Source: Clostridia bacterium
GTDB taxonomy: Bacteria; Bacillota; Clostridia; Oscillospirales; Acutalibacteraceae
Assembly (NCBI GenBank): GCA_017465465.1
Contig: JAFTWE010000030.1
Location: 1 to 50,251 of the forward strand
DNA length: 50,251 nucleotides
Reading direction: 5' to 3'
Shown: piece by piece, positions 1-7,421 of the stretch
Numbering within the stretch: the stretch's first letter is position 1
Layout of the letters: every line of letters begins with the position of its first letter
Made by a program: the position numbers and the translations under genes
Notes under the pieces: generated by a model
Seen by the model: the letters and a program-made list of their open reading frames with translations, nothing else
Database searches by the model: none
What the model was told of the DNA's origin: nothing

Positions 1-285
1 ATCAAGTGCCTGTATTTTTAAAAGCTCAACGATATTGGAAATCTTCTGCGGTACATTAGCTACTGCACAGATTTTAAGGTCATCGAACACCATTCTCTTA
101 AGAGGTATTTCATCAACAACTCTGCCTTCAGTAGTAAAGAAAGAACCGCCCGAAAAGAGAATTTTATGCTTATTAAGAAACTCTTTGCAAAATATTGCCT
201 CGTTAATTATTTTACCGTCTGCCCACGCAGGCCCCTCAACACCAAACTCGTCATTTGAAAATTTGTCATCTGAATTTTTACTCAT
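1..285 (-). CDS. Primase-like protein of a mobile element, N-terminal part only (runs off left edge)
   Basis: Reading the minus strand from an ATG at 285 gives 95 codons without a stop down to base 1, so only the N-terminus is in the window. A good ribosome binding site (TAGGAGGAAT) lies just upstream of the ATG. The visible protein starts MSKNSDDKFSNDEF and contains PAWADGKIINEAIFC. Its pattern (INEAxFCKEFL, then a short beta-rich stretch, then LKIxA) resembles the N-terminus of P4/D5-type primase-helicase proteins carried by integrative elements of Clostridia. That assignment is by recollection of the family; the catalytic parts lie outside the window. It is the first sign that the left flank is a mobile element. 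An overlapping plus-strand frame in the same place has no ribosome binding site and is not credible. Confidence 0.6.
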   Translation of the reverse strand, partial: MSKNSDDKFSNDEFGVEGPAWADGKIINEAIFCKEFLNKHKILFSGGSFFTTEGRVVDEIPLKRMVFDDLKICAVANVPQKISNIVELLKIQALD

Positions 286-803
286 TTCTTATTCCTCCTA
301 TCTTCGGCTTACTTGTTTTTACTCCTTTCCTTTTATTTAACCTCCTTGCCGTCGGGTAGGTCAGTGTATGTATGTCCTACTTATATACCGCACAAATTTT
401 GGTGTTTTGCTCACCATAATCAAAAAATATATATGAGATTTAAGCGATTTCTCTGCGTACGTGCGTACAAGTGTACGTATGTACGCAGGCAAATGATAAA
501 ACTTGCTCTATATACAAATGGGATTTATGAGTCTGAAAATGTTCTTGATATATCAGAGAAATTTTCAAGGTGGCTGTAGTATCCTTTATACAGGCTTTTG
601 CCGTTTCACCCGAAATAGTTCCTGCCCCGGAATCCCACCGCAACGTTGCCTTGCTCATATCATCGCAAAGTCATATCACTTTCGGACGGTCATTCAGTTG
701 TCAAGGTTCACGAGAGAAAACATCCCTCAAGGGGTAAGGATTTAGAAAGGCAAAAATGAAAGCAAATTTTGAAACTTTTTTATTTTAGTTAAAATTGCAC
801 AAC
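286..803. other. Non-coding stretch of the left mobile element
   Basis: No reading frame here has both a ribosome binding site and protein-like composition. It holds the 36-bp palindrome at 453-488 and, on the minus strand, a TTGACA-containing stretch near 700 followed by GC-richer sequence (about 590-660) that looks more conserved than its AT-rich surroundings. A minus-strand frame at 440-658 passes through this region but has an implausible Cys/His/Thr-rich C-terminus produced by the palindrome. The stretch probably holds control or transfer-related DNA for the element; I see nothing more definite. Confidence 0.4.
453..488. repeat. 36-bp imperfect palindrome
   Basis: The outer arms CTGCGTAC (453-460) and GTACGCAG (481-488) are perfectly complementary. 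The inner 10-base arms match at 7 of 10 positions, giving 15 of 18 pairs over the whole dyad. Two of the three mismatches would be G-U pairs in plus-strand RNA. There is no U-run on either side, so it is not a standard terminator. It is rich in GTAC repeats and lies about 170 bp upstream of the primase-like gene. An initiator, repressor or nicking-accessory binding site is possible, but the function is unknown. Confidence 0.6.
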
Positions 804-1038
804 AAAAAAGCCGTCACATAGACAGCACAAATAGCGGGAGGACATTTCATCCTCTCGCACAGTTTGTACTGAAACTATGTAACGGCTTAAAACTTAAGCA
901 CTGATTATCCGTATGTTACTGACCGAGTATCAGACTATACTTTTTCGGTCAGATAATATGTGTTGGCAATAAAGCCAATAAGTAAAAATATGTGTTTCAG
1001 TTGATATTTAGTTGTAAGGCAAATACATTATTTACCAA
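804..1038 (-). ncRNA. Structured minus-strand RNA or leader, about 235 nt, ending in an intrinsic terminator
   Basis: A consensus promoter (1073-1045) would start a transcript near 1038. It ends in a long nested hairpin followed by six U residues (809-804). The outer stem pairs 888-875 with 821-808 over 14 bp with one U-G pair. A middle stem pairs CAGTACAAA with TTTGTGCTG over 9 bp with one U-G pair. An inner stem pairs GCGAGAGGA with TCCTCCCGC over 9 positions with one mismatch. A second hairpin lies at 952-919 with an 8-bp outer stem and a nested 5-bp stem. The pairing is better on the minus strand than the plus strand, where the two U-G pairs become mismatches. A six-residue reading frame (ATG at 1028, stop at 1010-1008) is present but has no clear ribosome binding site. 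The layout recalls transcription attenuators ahead of antibiotic-resistance genes, but none follows; only the primase-like gene lies downstream. Confidence 0.55.
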
Positions 1039-1044
1039 TTTACT

Positions 1045-1073
1045 ATTATAAAGAACATTCGTTTGCTTGTCAA
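1045..1073 (-). promoter_or_regulatory. Sigma-A promoter for the minus-strand RNA
   Basis: On the minus strand TTGACA (1073-1068) and TATAAT (1050-1045) are separated by exactly 17 bp. Both hexamers match the housekeeping consensus perfectly, which is rare by chance. Transcription would run left into the structured RNA. Confidence 0.8.
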
Positions 1074-1096
1074 GAGCTTTTTCGAAAAAGAAAAGA

Positions 1097-1120
1097 TGGT
1101 GTCAGTTTTTGCTGACACCA
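1097..1120 (-). terminator. Hairpin with minus-strand T-rich tail
   Basis: The arms TGGTGTCAG (1097-1105) and CTGACACCA (1112-1120) form a perfect 9-bp stem with a 6-base loop. On the minus strand it is followed by a T-rich tract (TCTTTTCTTTTT), so it would act as a terminator in that direction, just upstream of the promoter at 1073. No minus-strand gene precedes it, so it may insulate the RNA unit from antisense transcription of the regulator operon, or serve as a protein-binding dyad. Confidence 0.45.
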
Positions 1121-1214
1121 CAATGCATTTTATAGTATTTTTTTAGATTACTTGTTAAAAACTCGATACTTGTTTTGTCACTTTAAAAAATATATAATAC
1201 GATATATAACCTTG

Positions 1215-1256
1215 TTTTGATAAAATTTTGATATTTATGGTTTATGATTATATGAT
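1215..1256 (+). promoter_or_regulatory. Promoter with tandem 11-bp regulator boxes, upstream of the response regulator
   Basis: Two direct repeats, TTTTGATAAAA (1215-1225) and TTTTGATATTT (1226-1236), are spaced by one helical turn, as is usual for OmpR-family response regulators. The second contains TTGATA (1228-1233), which sits 17 bp upstream of TATGAT (1251-1256) and would form a sigma-A promoter. The start codon at 1277 is close, so the 5' leader would be very short. A closely related pair of boxes precedes the transporter genes at 3135, which suggests control by the adjacent regulator. Confidence 0.6.
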
Positions 1257-1276
1257 TGAAACGGAGGTGTTAAGCA

Positions 1277-1948
1277 ATGCCTAAAATTCTGATAGTTGAC
1301 GATGAGCGAGATGTTGTAGAGCTTCTTCGCAATTATTTTGAGCTTAGTGGTTATGACGTGTTGTTTGCATACGATGGTGAAAAGGCGCTTGAAAAAATGA
1401 GTCAAAAACCCGATGTAATACTTCTCGACGTTAATATGCCAAAACTAAACGGACTTGAGGTGTGTAAAAAGATTCGTGAGTTTGTTTCCTGCCCGATCTT
1501 GTTTTTAACAGCTAATGTAGATGATGTTGATAAAATAAACGGCTTTTCTGCGGGTGGGGACGACTATATTACAAAGCCTTTCTCGCTTGATGAATTGGGT
1601 GCTCGTGTCTCGGCTCACTTGCGTCGTGATATGAGATTGCAGAAAAAATCTGATTTGAAATTTAGTGACGATTTGGTTATAGACTATTCCTCGAAAGCCG
1701 TCTATTTCAAGGATACACCAATTTCATTTTCTAAAACGGAATTTGACATTATTGAACTGCTTTCCACCAATGCCGGTATCGTTTTTGATAAAGAGCGTAT
1801 ATATGATCGTTTATGGGGATTTGACAGCGAAGGATACTCTATGACGGTGGTTGAACATATCCGAAAGATACGGGCAAAATTTACAGAAGCAGGCTGTAAA
1901 TCATACATAACAACAGTATGGGGGTGTGGGTATAAATGGGAAAATTAA
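1277..1948 (+). CDS. OmpR-family response regulator
   Basis: This 223-residue DNA-binding response regulator receives phosphate from the histidine kinase encoded next to it. The receiver domain (about 1-115) has the acidic pair D9/D10, the phospho-acceptor D51 in LLDVNMP, T78 and K100. The C-terminal winged helix (about 125-222) ends in the typical GCGYKW. The ribosome binding site GGAGGTG lies 7 bases before the ATG. The last 13 bases overlap the kinase gene, so the two are translationally coupled. The VanR/BceR-like layout (regulator, kinase, ABC ATPase, permease) suggests it controls the transporter downstream, and the tandem 11-bp boxes at 1215-1236 and 3135-3156 are its likely binding sites (inference). 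Its signal is unknown. Confidence 0.93.
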   Translation: MPKILIVDDERDVVELLRNYFELSGYDVLFAYDGEKALEKMSQKPDVILLDVNMPKLNGLEVCKKIREFVSCPILFLTANVDDVDKINGFSAGGDDYITKPFSLDELGARVSAHLRRDMRLQKKSDLKFSDDLVIDYSSKAVYFKDTPISFSKTEFDIIELLSTNAGIVFDKERIYDRLWGFDSEGYSMTVVEHIRKIRAKFTEAGCKSYITTVWGCGYKWEN

Positions 1949-3126
1949 GAAAAGCTATTGCAAGAATACCGCTCGTGTCCTCACTGATAATCGTTATGTC
2001 ATTTTTTATCATATTGGCGGTAATTCTTTCAAAAACAACGACGAGTTACGCAAATGAACAAATACAACTCATTCAAGCAAAATATATTGTGTTTGATGAG
2101 AAAACCGACGTGGGTGATGAATCAGAGCATAGTGTTGTGCATTATCATTATATAGATCTTCTTCCATTTTCCGAGGAAGATGAACAAGCACATAATTTTT
2201 ATAAAATAATCTATGAGTATTCCTCTTTTTTCTGGTGTATTGTCAGTATTACGATTGGCGCAGTTATCTTTTATTTCGGTAAGCTGCAAAAGCCGATAAA
2301 ACTTCTAATAAATGCTTCGGAAAACATTTCCGATGATAATCTCGACTTCGTTATAGATTACAGCGGCAAAGACGAGCTTGGACAGCTATGCTCTTCTTTT
2401 GAAAAAATGCGGTTATCGCTGATGGATAATAACCGAACAATGTGGCGAATGGTTGAAGAAAAACGAAAACTCAACAAGGCTTTTTCCCACGAACTCAGAA
2501 CACCGCTTACTGTTATGAGGGGAAACGTCGAGCTTCTTGAAAAAGTCTATATGAGGGCAGATGTTTCGGAGGATAAAAAAGCAGCACTACTAAAAACAGT
2601 ATCAAAGAACATAGAACGCATTGAAAGCTATGTTTATAGTATGGGTACGATGAGCAAATTGGAAGATCAACCGATACGACCAATGCAGACCTGTTCAAAT
2701 AAACTATCTGCCCAACTAAAAAAATCATTGGAAATACTCTGTCAAGGGAACGGACTTGTATCAACCTTTGAAGCGGAAACTGAATCCGGGGATATAAATG
2801 TCGATGGGAATGTAGTTATGCAGGTATTTGAAAATATCGTTTCAAATGCCCTTCGCTACGCCGTAAAGACAATAGATGTATCTTGCCACATATCCTCAGA
2901 TCACTTAGTTATATCTGTATCGGACGATGGGGCAGGTTTTTCGGAAGAAGAACTGAAAACAGCGACTGCACCTTACTATACGGGAAATCAAAATGATAGT
3001 GAACATCATTTTGGACTTGGTTTGTACCTATGCAAAATACTATGCGAAAAGCATAACGGCGCATTGAAACTTACAAACAATTCCACTACCGGAGCGTGTG
3101 TAATTGCCTCATTTTTCTGCAAATAG
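1936..3126 (+). CDS. Sensor histidine kinase
   Basis: This 396-residue membrane histidine kinase should phosphorylate the regulator encoded just upstream. It has a transmembrane helix at about 11-31, an external segment of about 65 residues rich in acidic residues and histidine, a second helix at about 97-115, and a HAMP-like linker (about 117-168). The H-box FSHELRTPLT carries H185. The ATP-binding domain shows the N-box (ENIVSNALRYA), G1 (SDDGAGFS) and G2 (FGLGLYLCK). The external segment makes it unlike the short intramembrane-sensing BceS kinases, so the sensing mode may differ. The ATG at 1936 lies inside the regulator gene. A terminator follows at 3166-3202, so the kinase and the transporter are probably separate transcription units. 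Confidence 0.92.
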   Translation: MGKLRKAIARIPLVSSLIIVMSFFIILAVILSKTTTSYANEQIQLIQAKYIVFDEKTDVGDESEHSVVHYHYIDLLPFSEEDEQAHNFYKIIYEYSSFFWCIVSITIGAVIFYFGKLQKPIKLLINASENISDDNLDFVIDYSGKDELGQLCSSFEKMRLSLMDNNRTMWRMVEEKRKLNKAFSHELRTPLTVMRGNVELLEKVYMRADVSEDKKAALLKTVSKNIERIESYVYSMGTMSKLEDQPIRPMQTCSNKLSAQLKKSLEILCQGNGLVSTFEAETESGDINVDGNVVMQVFENIVSNALRYAVKTIDVSCHISSDHLVISVSDDGAGFSEEELKTATAPYYTGNQNDSEHHFGLGLYLCKILCEKHNGALKLTNNSTTGACVIASFFCK

Positions 3127-3134
3127 TTTTTGAT

Positions 3135-3168
3135 TTATGATATTTTCTTGATATTTGAATGTTAAAAT
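3135..3168 (+). promoter_or_regulatory. Tandem 11-bp regulator boxes and probable promoter of the ABC transporter genes
   Basis: TTATGATATTT (3135-3145) is followed immediately by TCTTGATATTT (3146-3156). Both match the box TTTTGATATTT found upstream of the response regulator, again in an 11-bp tandem. A possible -10 element, TAAAAT (3163-3168), follows. A start near 3175 would lie inside the terminator hairpin, so the new transcript would lack the left arm and escape termination. The -35 element is not consensus, consistent with activator dependence. Confidence 0.5.
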
Positions 3169-3202
3169 GACCTTGCTACTAACGATAGCAGGGTCATTTT
3201 TT
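3166..3202 (+). terminator. Intrinsic terminator between the two-component genes and the transporter genes
   Basis: AATGACCTTGCTA (3166-3178) pairs with TAGCAGGGTCATT (3186-3198) over 13 positions with one U-G pair, and a run of six T's (3197-3202) follows. It ends the regulator-kinase transcript 28 bp or so before the ribosome binding site of the ATPase gene. Confidence 0.8.
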
Positions 3203-3223
3203 CTAATTCAAGGAGTGAAAATT

Positions 3224-3904
3224 ATGGATAGGATACTGACTGTAAAAAACATATCCAAAAGCTACAAAATCGGAAACGCACAAGTTCACGCTCTTAAAAG
3301 CACGACTTTAGAAATCAAGAAGGGCGAAATCGTCGTTGTTATCGGAAAAAGCGGTTCGGGCAAAAGTACCCTTTTGAATGTTCTTGGCGGTCTTATTGTT
3401 CCGGATTCGGGTGAGGTGCTGTTAGACGGCAAAAATCTTTATGCACTGAGCGAAAAGGAACGGGCAAGAATCCGAAATCAAAAGTGTGGTTTTATTTATC
3501 AGAATTTTAATCTGATCAACGAATTGTCCGTCATAAATAATATTAGACTGCCTTTTGATATTGCAGGCAAACCGTACAACACCAAAAGAGAAAAGGAACT
3601 GCTTGACATTTTGGATTTGGGTAAAAGACGTAATTTTTACCCGACACAGTTATCCGGCGGTGAAAGACAGCGTACCGCCGTTGCACGTGCTTTGCTCATG
3701 GAACCTTCCATTATTCTTGCGGATGAGCCAACCGGTAATCTTGATCTTGAATCAGGAAACAAACTGATGGCATTTGTGAAGCGTACCAATAGAGAACAAG
3801 GGCAAACCTATGTTATTGTAACCCACGATCTTGAATGGCTGAAAATTGCTCATACAGTTTACAGAATGAGTGACGGAAGGTTAGAGCGTGAGGTGCAGAA
3901 ATGA
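3224..3904 (+). CDS. ABC transporter ATP-binding protein (MacB/BceA type)
   Basis: This 226-residue nucleotide-binding subunit powers the permease encoded next to it. It has Walker A GKSGSGKST (41-49), the Q-loop YQNF, signature LSGGE (143-147), Walker B IILADEPTG with D167 and E168, and the H-loop H201. The size and sequence match the MacB/LolD/BceA subfamily, which pairs with FtsX-type permeases. The ATG at 3224 was chosen because AAGGAG lies 7 bases upstream and MDRILTVKNISKSY is the usual N-terminus; a longer frame from 3155 would include the terminator. The stop overlaps the permease start (ATGA). A role in antimicrobial-peptide or envelope-stress response is inferred from the neighbouring two-component genes. 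Confidence 0.93.
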   Translation: MDRILTVKNISKSYKIGNAQVHALKSTTLEIKKGEIVVVIGKSGSGKSTLLNVLGGLIVPDSGEVLLDGKNLYALSEKERARIRNQKCGFIYQNFNLINELSVINNIRLPFDIAGKPYNTKREKELLDILDLGKRRNFYPTQLSGGERQRTAVARALLMEPSIILADEPTGNLDLESGNKLMAFVKRTNREQGQTYVIVTHDLEWLKIAHTVYRMSDGRLEREVQK

Positions 3905-6537
3905 AACATACATTAGGTTTGATTAAAATATCTGCAAAAAGTTTGCTCAGAAAAAACAGCGGAAACAAGCTATTGCTCATAGCAATATGTATTCTGACGC
4001 TTGTTCCTATGTTTCTGTATAACACAACAAACAGTATTATTGCGACCGTCAAAGAGCAAAGAACAGCCGTTTACGGGATCTTTGATGAAATTTATTATCG
4101 TGAGCAAGTGTCGGAATTATCAACATTCACCGACGAAACATTTGAGGGACTACTGCCCAATTACAGATACGAAAGTTATGGTGTATTCTATACGGCTAAA
4201 ACCTTACCTTTGGAGGGAAACAAAAGCCTAAACTTAGGCTTTGCAGACTCCGAAGCAATACGGATCGGTTGTATAAGCATAAAAGAAGGTCGCCTGCCGG
4301 AAGCCGACAATGAAATTGCGTTGACTGAAGGTATCGCTCAAGAATTAGGCGATTATAGTGTCGGGCAGGAAGTTACCATTGAAAATCAAACGTATTCTCT
4401 GTGCGGAATCGTAAATGACTTCGGAAGATTATGGCCCCGAGGTGAATTGCAGATAAAGGACAACATTACGCCTGTCAATGCATTTATCACCCAAAACCGT
4501 CTTGAACAAGTTTTTGAAGAAACCCACAGCATCACACAACAAATTGTTATCATTAAAGAAGCGGGAATCGTTAATTCCAACGATGATACAACAAGGCTAT
4601 TTTCAAGCAACAAATCTTTTGATGTAAGTGAGAATTTCTCCATCCCTCAGAGCTTTATGATCTTGATGTATGTAATATCGTTGTTGATCGTGACAACGAT
4701 TCTGATTATGAACAAGACGAAGCTTCTTGCAAGAATCCGCAACTACCTCTTACTCGGTATGAATAAAGGCAGTGTTTTCTTTATTCTTATGTTCGAAATG
4801 ATATGCATTCTGATCATTGGTGCTGCGGTGGGAAGTGTGCTGAGTTTCTTTGTGTCAAAAGCTTGTTTGCACCTTCTTCTGAATAACGAATACAGTTATC
4901 CGGTGTTTGATTTCGATATGCAGTTGAACACGGCACTGATACTTTCCCTTTGCGTAGGGTTCATTATCACTTTTACAATCTATGCAGCATACATCGTAAA
5001 ACAGACTGCACTTGACAGTGAGATAAGCGGAAAACATTACAAAAACACGAAGGCAAGAGTCAGCATATTCAAATTGGATATGTTCAAAAATCGCAAAGCC
5101 ATTATAGCGATTGTACTGCTGATTTCATTATCGTGTACGTTATTGTCCTACGGAATCGCATATAAAAATTATTTCACCGAGGATGTAACAGAAACTAATT
5201 CAAACTATGTGGAAAATGATTATGACTTTCAGTTTGCCTCAAAACTAATCAATGCACCGCCTCTTACAGATAAAGTCACGGGAGAACAATTAACCCCCTT
5301 GCTTTTTACAAACAATTACGAAAAGAACGGGGCTGATCAAGACTTTATTGATTCCATTGCATCCATTCCGGGAGTGTCGAAGATTTTATCATACAGAGAG
5401 AATCAAAAAATGAATCTCCTTGTAAAAGCCGGCAGCATTGACACGTATTTTGATGCTTCCGACTCGATGCCCGACGGCAGATATAGTATGGAAACATTTA
5501 TGCAAATCAACAATTATGAGCTCATTTGGGATACATTCCAATATGCAGATGACGATGTGTTGATATGTAGCGAGATCGTCGGATACAGCCAGCAAAGCTT
5601 GGAAGAGTTAAAAGCATCTGTCATTGAGGGCGAAATCAACATAGACAAGCTAATGTCGGGAGAAGAAGTCATTCTCCGTGTTCCCGCATACAAAATAACG
5701 GAGCAAGATTTCGGTGGAGCGATACTAAGAGGAATTATCCCTGCAGAGTATGACGATCCGGATGCAATCAATATGACACAGTTTAAGGTCGGTGATGAAA
5801 TCACACTTTCGGGATTGCTTACGGACGAGCTGTTAAACGGCGGCGTCGCAGAATCGGATATATCTTTGTTTTACCGAAAGGATGTAACGGTAAAAATTGG
5901 GGCTATTATCCGCAGTACCGATGGTAAACTCATTTCAAGCAGAGCCGGAGCAGCTTGTTCGGTTCTGACTGCAAATGAAGTATTGGACGAGCTGGGAATC
6001 CCCGCCGCTTACAGCGTGGTTAGCATTTATACCGATGTTGATGCAAACAACACACTAATTGCGAAAGAACTGCAAGTATTGGGTCTTGATTACCCCAATA
6101 TGACATTTGAGAATTGGTCAAGTGATGTTAGGACGTATAAGATCTACAACCTGCTTGTGGCTATTTTCGCTGTAACATTTATGGTCATACTAACAGTAGT
6201 AACCTTTACGATGCTTCTGATTCAGCTTGTCATTAAGACAAGATTAAGCCTTTCGACATATACGCTTTATCGAATCAATGGCTTGAGTTTCCGAAAACTG
6301 ATAGCATCCTTGCTCCTACAGTTAGTAGCGGCCTTCTCCATCGGAGATATATTATCCGTGCCAATGACATGGTTGATAATTAAAAATAGTTTCAATATTT
6401 TAGGCGCAATAACGCATTACTTTACGCAAAGTGATTATCTGTTCGTTGTCCTAAGTGTGTTTGTGCTTATGGTTGTTTCGTTTATTCCGAGTTTAGTCAT
6501 ACTGTATAAGCGAAAGGACAACATCTTGATAGATTAA
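3901..6537 (+). CDS. Large FtsX-domain ABC transporter permease
   Basis: This 878-residue membrane subunit partners the ATPase. One N-terminal helix (about 25-43) is followed by an extracytoplasmic domain of about 200 residues and three helices (about 253-275, 290-318, 340-365) forming a first FtsX module. A fifth helix (about 398-417) then leads to a second external domain of about 300 residues and three C-terminal helices (about 720-742, 775-800, 840-865). Eight helices with two large external domains fit the two-module FtsX/LolCE-like export permeases better than BceB, which is shorter (about 640-660 residues) with ten helices. The ATPase gene overlaps its start by 4 bases and a hairpin follows at 6568. 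Substrate unknown; peptide export, detoxification or signalling to the kinase are all possible. Confidence 0.88.
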   Translation: MKHTLGLIKISAKSLLRKNSGNKLLLIAICILTLVPMFLYNTTNSIIATVKEQRTAVYGIFDEIYYREQVSELSTFTDETFEGLLPNYRYESYGVFYTAKTLPLEGNKSLNLGFADSEAIRIGCISIKEGRLPEADNEIALTEGIAQELGDYSVGQEVTIENQTYSLCGIVNDFGRLWPRGELQIKDNITPVNAFITQNRLEQVFEETHSITQQIVIIKEAGIVNSNDDTTRLFSSNKSFDVSENFSIPQSFMILMYVISLLIVTTILIMNKTKLLARIRNYLLLGMNKGSVFFILMFEMICILIIGAAVGSVLSFFVSKACLHLLLNNEYSYPVFDFDMQLNTALILSLCVGFIITFTIYAAYIVKQTALDSEISGKHYKNTKARVSIFKLDMFKNRKAIIAIVLLISLSCTLLSYGIAYKNYFTEDVTETNSNYVENDYDFQFASKLINAPPLTDKVTGEQLTPLLFTNNYEKNGADQDFIDSIASIPGVSKILSYRENQKMNLLVKAGSIDTYFDASDSMPDGRYSMETFMQINNYELIWDTFQYADDDVLICSEIVGYSQQSLEELKASVIEGEINIDKLMSGEEVILRVPAYKITEQDFGGAILRGIIPAEYDDPDAINMTQFKVGDEITLSGLLTDELLNGGVAESDISLFYRKDVTVKIGAIIRSTDGKLISSRAGAACSVLTANEVLDELGIPAAYSVVSIYTDVDANNTLIAKELQVLGLDYPNMTFENWSSDVRTYKIYNLLVAIFAVTFMVILTVVTFTMLLIQLVIKTRLSLSTYTLYRINGLSFRKLIASLLLQLVAAFSIGDILSVPMTWLIIKNSFNILGAITHYFTQSDYLFVVLSVFVLMVVSFIPSLVILYKRKDNILID

Positions 6538-6567
6538 ATTTTTTGTGCAAGATGATTTATATGCAAG

Positions 6568-6599
6568 AAAACAGGTGGGTTCATTTGTCCCACCTGTTT
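6568..6599. terminator. Hairpin between convergent genes
   Basis: AAACAGGTGGG (ending 6579) pairs with CCCACCTGTTT (6589-6599), an 11-bp perfect stem between the permease and the convergent TnpV-like gene. The T-run is short on the plus strand (TTTGTCGTTATT) and A-rich flanks give a tail on the minus strand, so it could serve both. Confidence 0.65.
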
Positions 6600-6606
6600 G
6601 TCGTTA

Positions 6607-6963
6607 TTAGTTAAAAATTAATTTTTCACACACAATCTCTCTTGCTCGTGCTTGAATATTACCCATTCTCTGCACCCACTCCATCTGATTTTTTTCTTTC
6701 AGTTTTTCGGTAACACCCTCTGCCTCTTTCATCTGCTCAATTAGAGTATCAAACATCTGTTGCGCCTGAGTATCAATATCAGCAAGATACTGCCATAGTT
6801 TTCCTTCAGCGAGTAAAGTTGTGAATACCACTTTCTTGTGTTTGAGAAGATAATCTTTATGTAACATTCCCCATTTACCGAGGGTAATATTCGCTTCTTC
6901 GGGTGGTAATATAAGGTTAGGTATGTTGAAATCTCCGACCTGTCTGTATGTAATATTTTTCAT
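6607..6963 (-). CDS. tnpV: TnpV-like transposon-associated protein
   Basis: This 118-residue protein resembles the TnpV family carried by transposons and integrative elements of Clostridia. The features I recognise are the tyrosine/glycine-rich start (TYRQVGDFNIPNLILP), LGKWGMLHKDYLLKH, the central LLAEGKLWQYLADIDTQAQ and the C-terminal ENQMEWVQRMGNI-like stretch (here KNQMEWVQRMGNI). The function of the family is not known to me beyond its association with mobile DNA. I chose the ATG at 6963, which has AAAGGATG upstream; a longer frame to 7113 overlaps the neighbouring gene and has no support. It lies 7 bases downstream of the DUF6809-like gene and is probably co-transcribed with it. Confidence 0.8.
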   Translation of the reverse strand: MKNITYRQVGDFNIPNLILPPEEANITLGKWGMLHKDYLLKHKKVVFTTLLAEGKLWQYLADIDTQAQQMFDTLIEQMKEAEGVTEKLKEKNQMEWVQRMGNIQARAREIVCEKLIFN

Positions 6964-6970
6964 AATCGCA

Positions 6971-7249
6971 TCATCCTTTCGTATCCTTAACAAATGTATC
7001 GTATGTAAATTTTGCACCGAGCCTGAAGCCTGATATAAAACTGTCTGCATTACTTGTTGTTGAAAATTCAATATAAGCACTGACATAGTTTTGAAACAGT
7101 TCCTTATCCTCACCGTTCAATCTTGCAGCAAGCTGTTCTTCTTTTTCCGCAAGGTTACTCAGTTTCTTTTTGAGCTTGGGTGTTAATTCCGAATTGACTT
7201 CTTGTGGCTCAATGTTGCCATAATAGAAATCTTCAATGATATTAGACAT
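6971..7249 (-). CDS. DUF6809-like small protein
   Basis: This 92-residue protein starts MSNIIEDFYYGNI and contains EKEEQLAARLNGEDKELFQNYV and SGFRLGAKFTYDTF in sequence order. This arrangement, a conserved IxDFYYGNI start, a helical middle and a GFRLGxxF end, matches a small protein family of unknown function (DUF6809) often carried as accessory cargo on integrative elements. It has no signal peptide or membrane segment and looks mainly helical. An AT-rich GGAGG-containing stretch precedes the ATG. It is the promoter-proximal gene of the minus-strand pair with the TnpV-like gene. The family name is from memory. Confidence 0.72.
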   Translation of the reverse strand: MSNIIEDFYYGNIEPQEVNSELTPKLKKKLSNLAEKEEQLAARLNGEDKELFQNYVSAYIEFSTTSNADSFISGFRLGAKFTYDTFVKDTKG

Positions 7250-7346
7250 TATGTATTCCTCCGTATCTGAGGAAATATATTAGAGTACGAAGTATAGAAT
7301 ATGTATTGCCGGAGAATTACTTGTGTTATGAACATCCGTACCATAC

Positions 7347-7382
7347 AAACCACTGAAGCAAGAGCTTTGGTGGTTTTCTTTT
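7347..7382 (+). terminator. Weak hairpin with T-rich tail
   Basis: AAACCAC (7347-7353) pairs with GTGGTTT (7370-7376), with a partly paired interior, and TTTTCTTTTTT follows. It would act on the plus strand between the mobile-element cargo and the rhamnosidase gene, although no plus-strand gene ends just upstream. Confidence 0.4.
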
Positions 7383-7421
7383 TTATAAGCTTTATTACCG
7401 CAAAATATCAGGGAGGGGCCT

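Noticed and set aside
440..658. Minus-strand frame of 72 codons in the left non-coding region
   Set aside because: No ribosome binding site, and the C-terminal half is made by translating the 36-bp palindrome. The first 35 residues look somewhat protein-like, but I do not have enough evidence.
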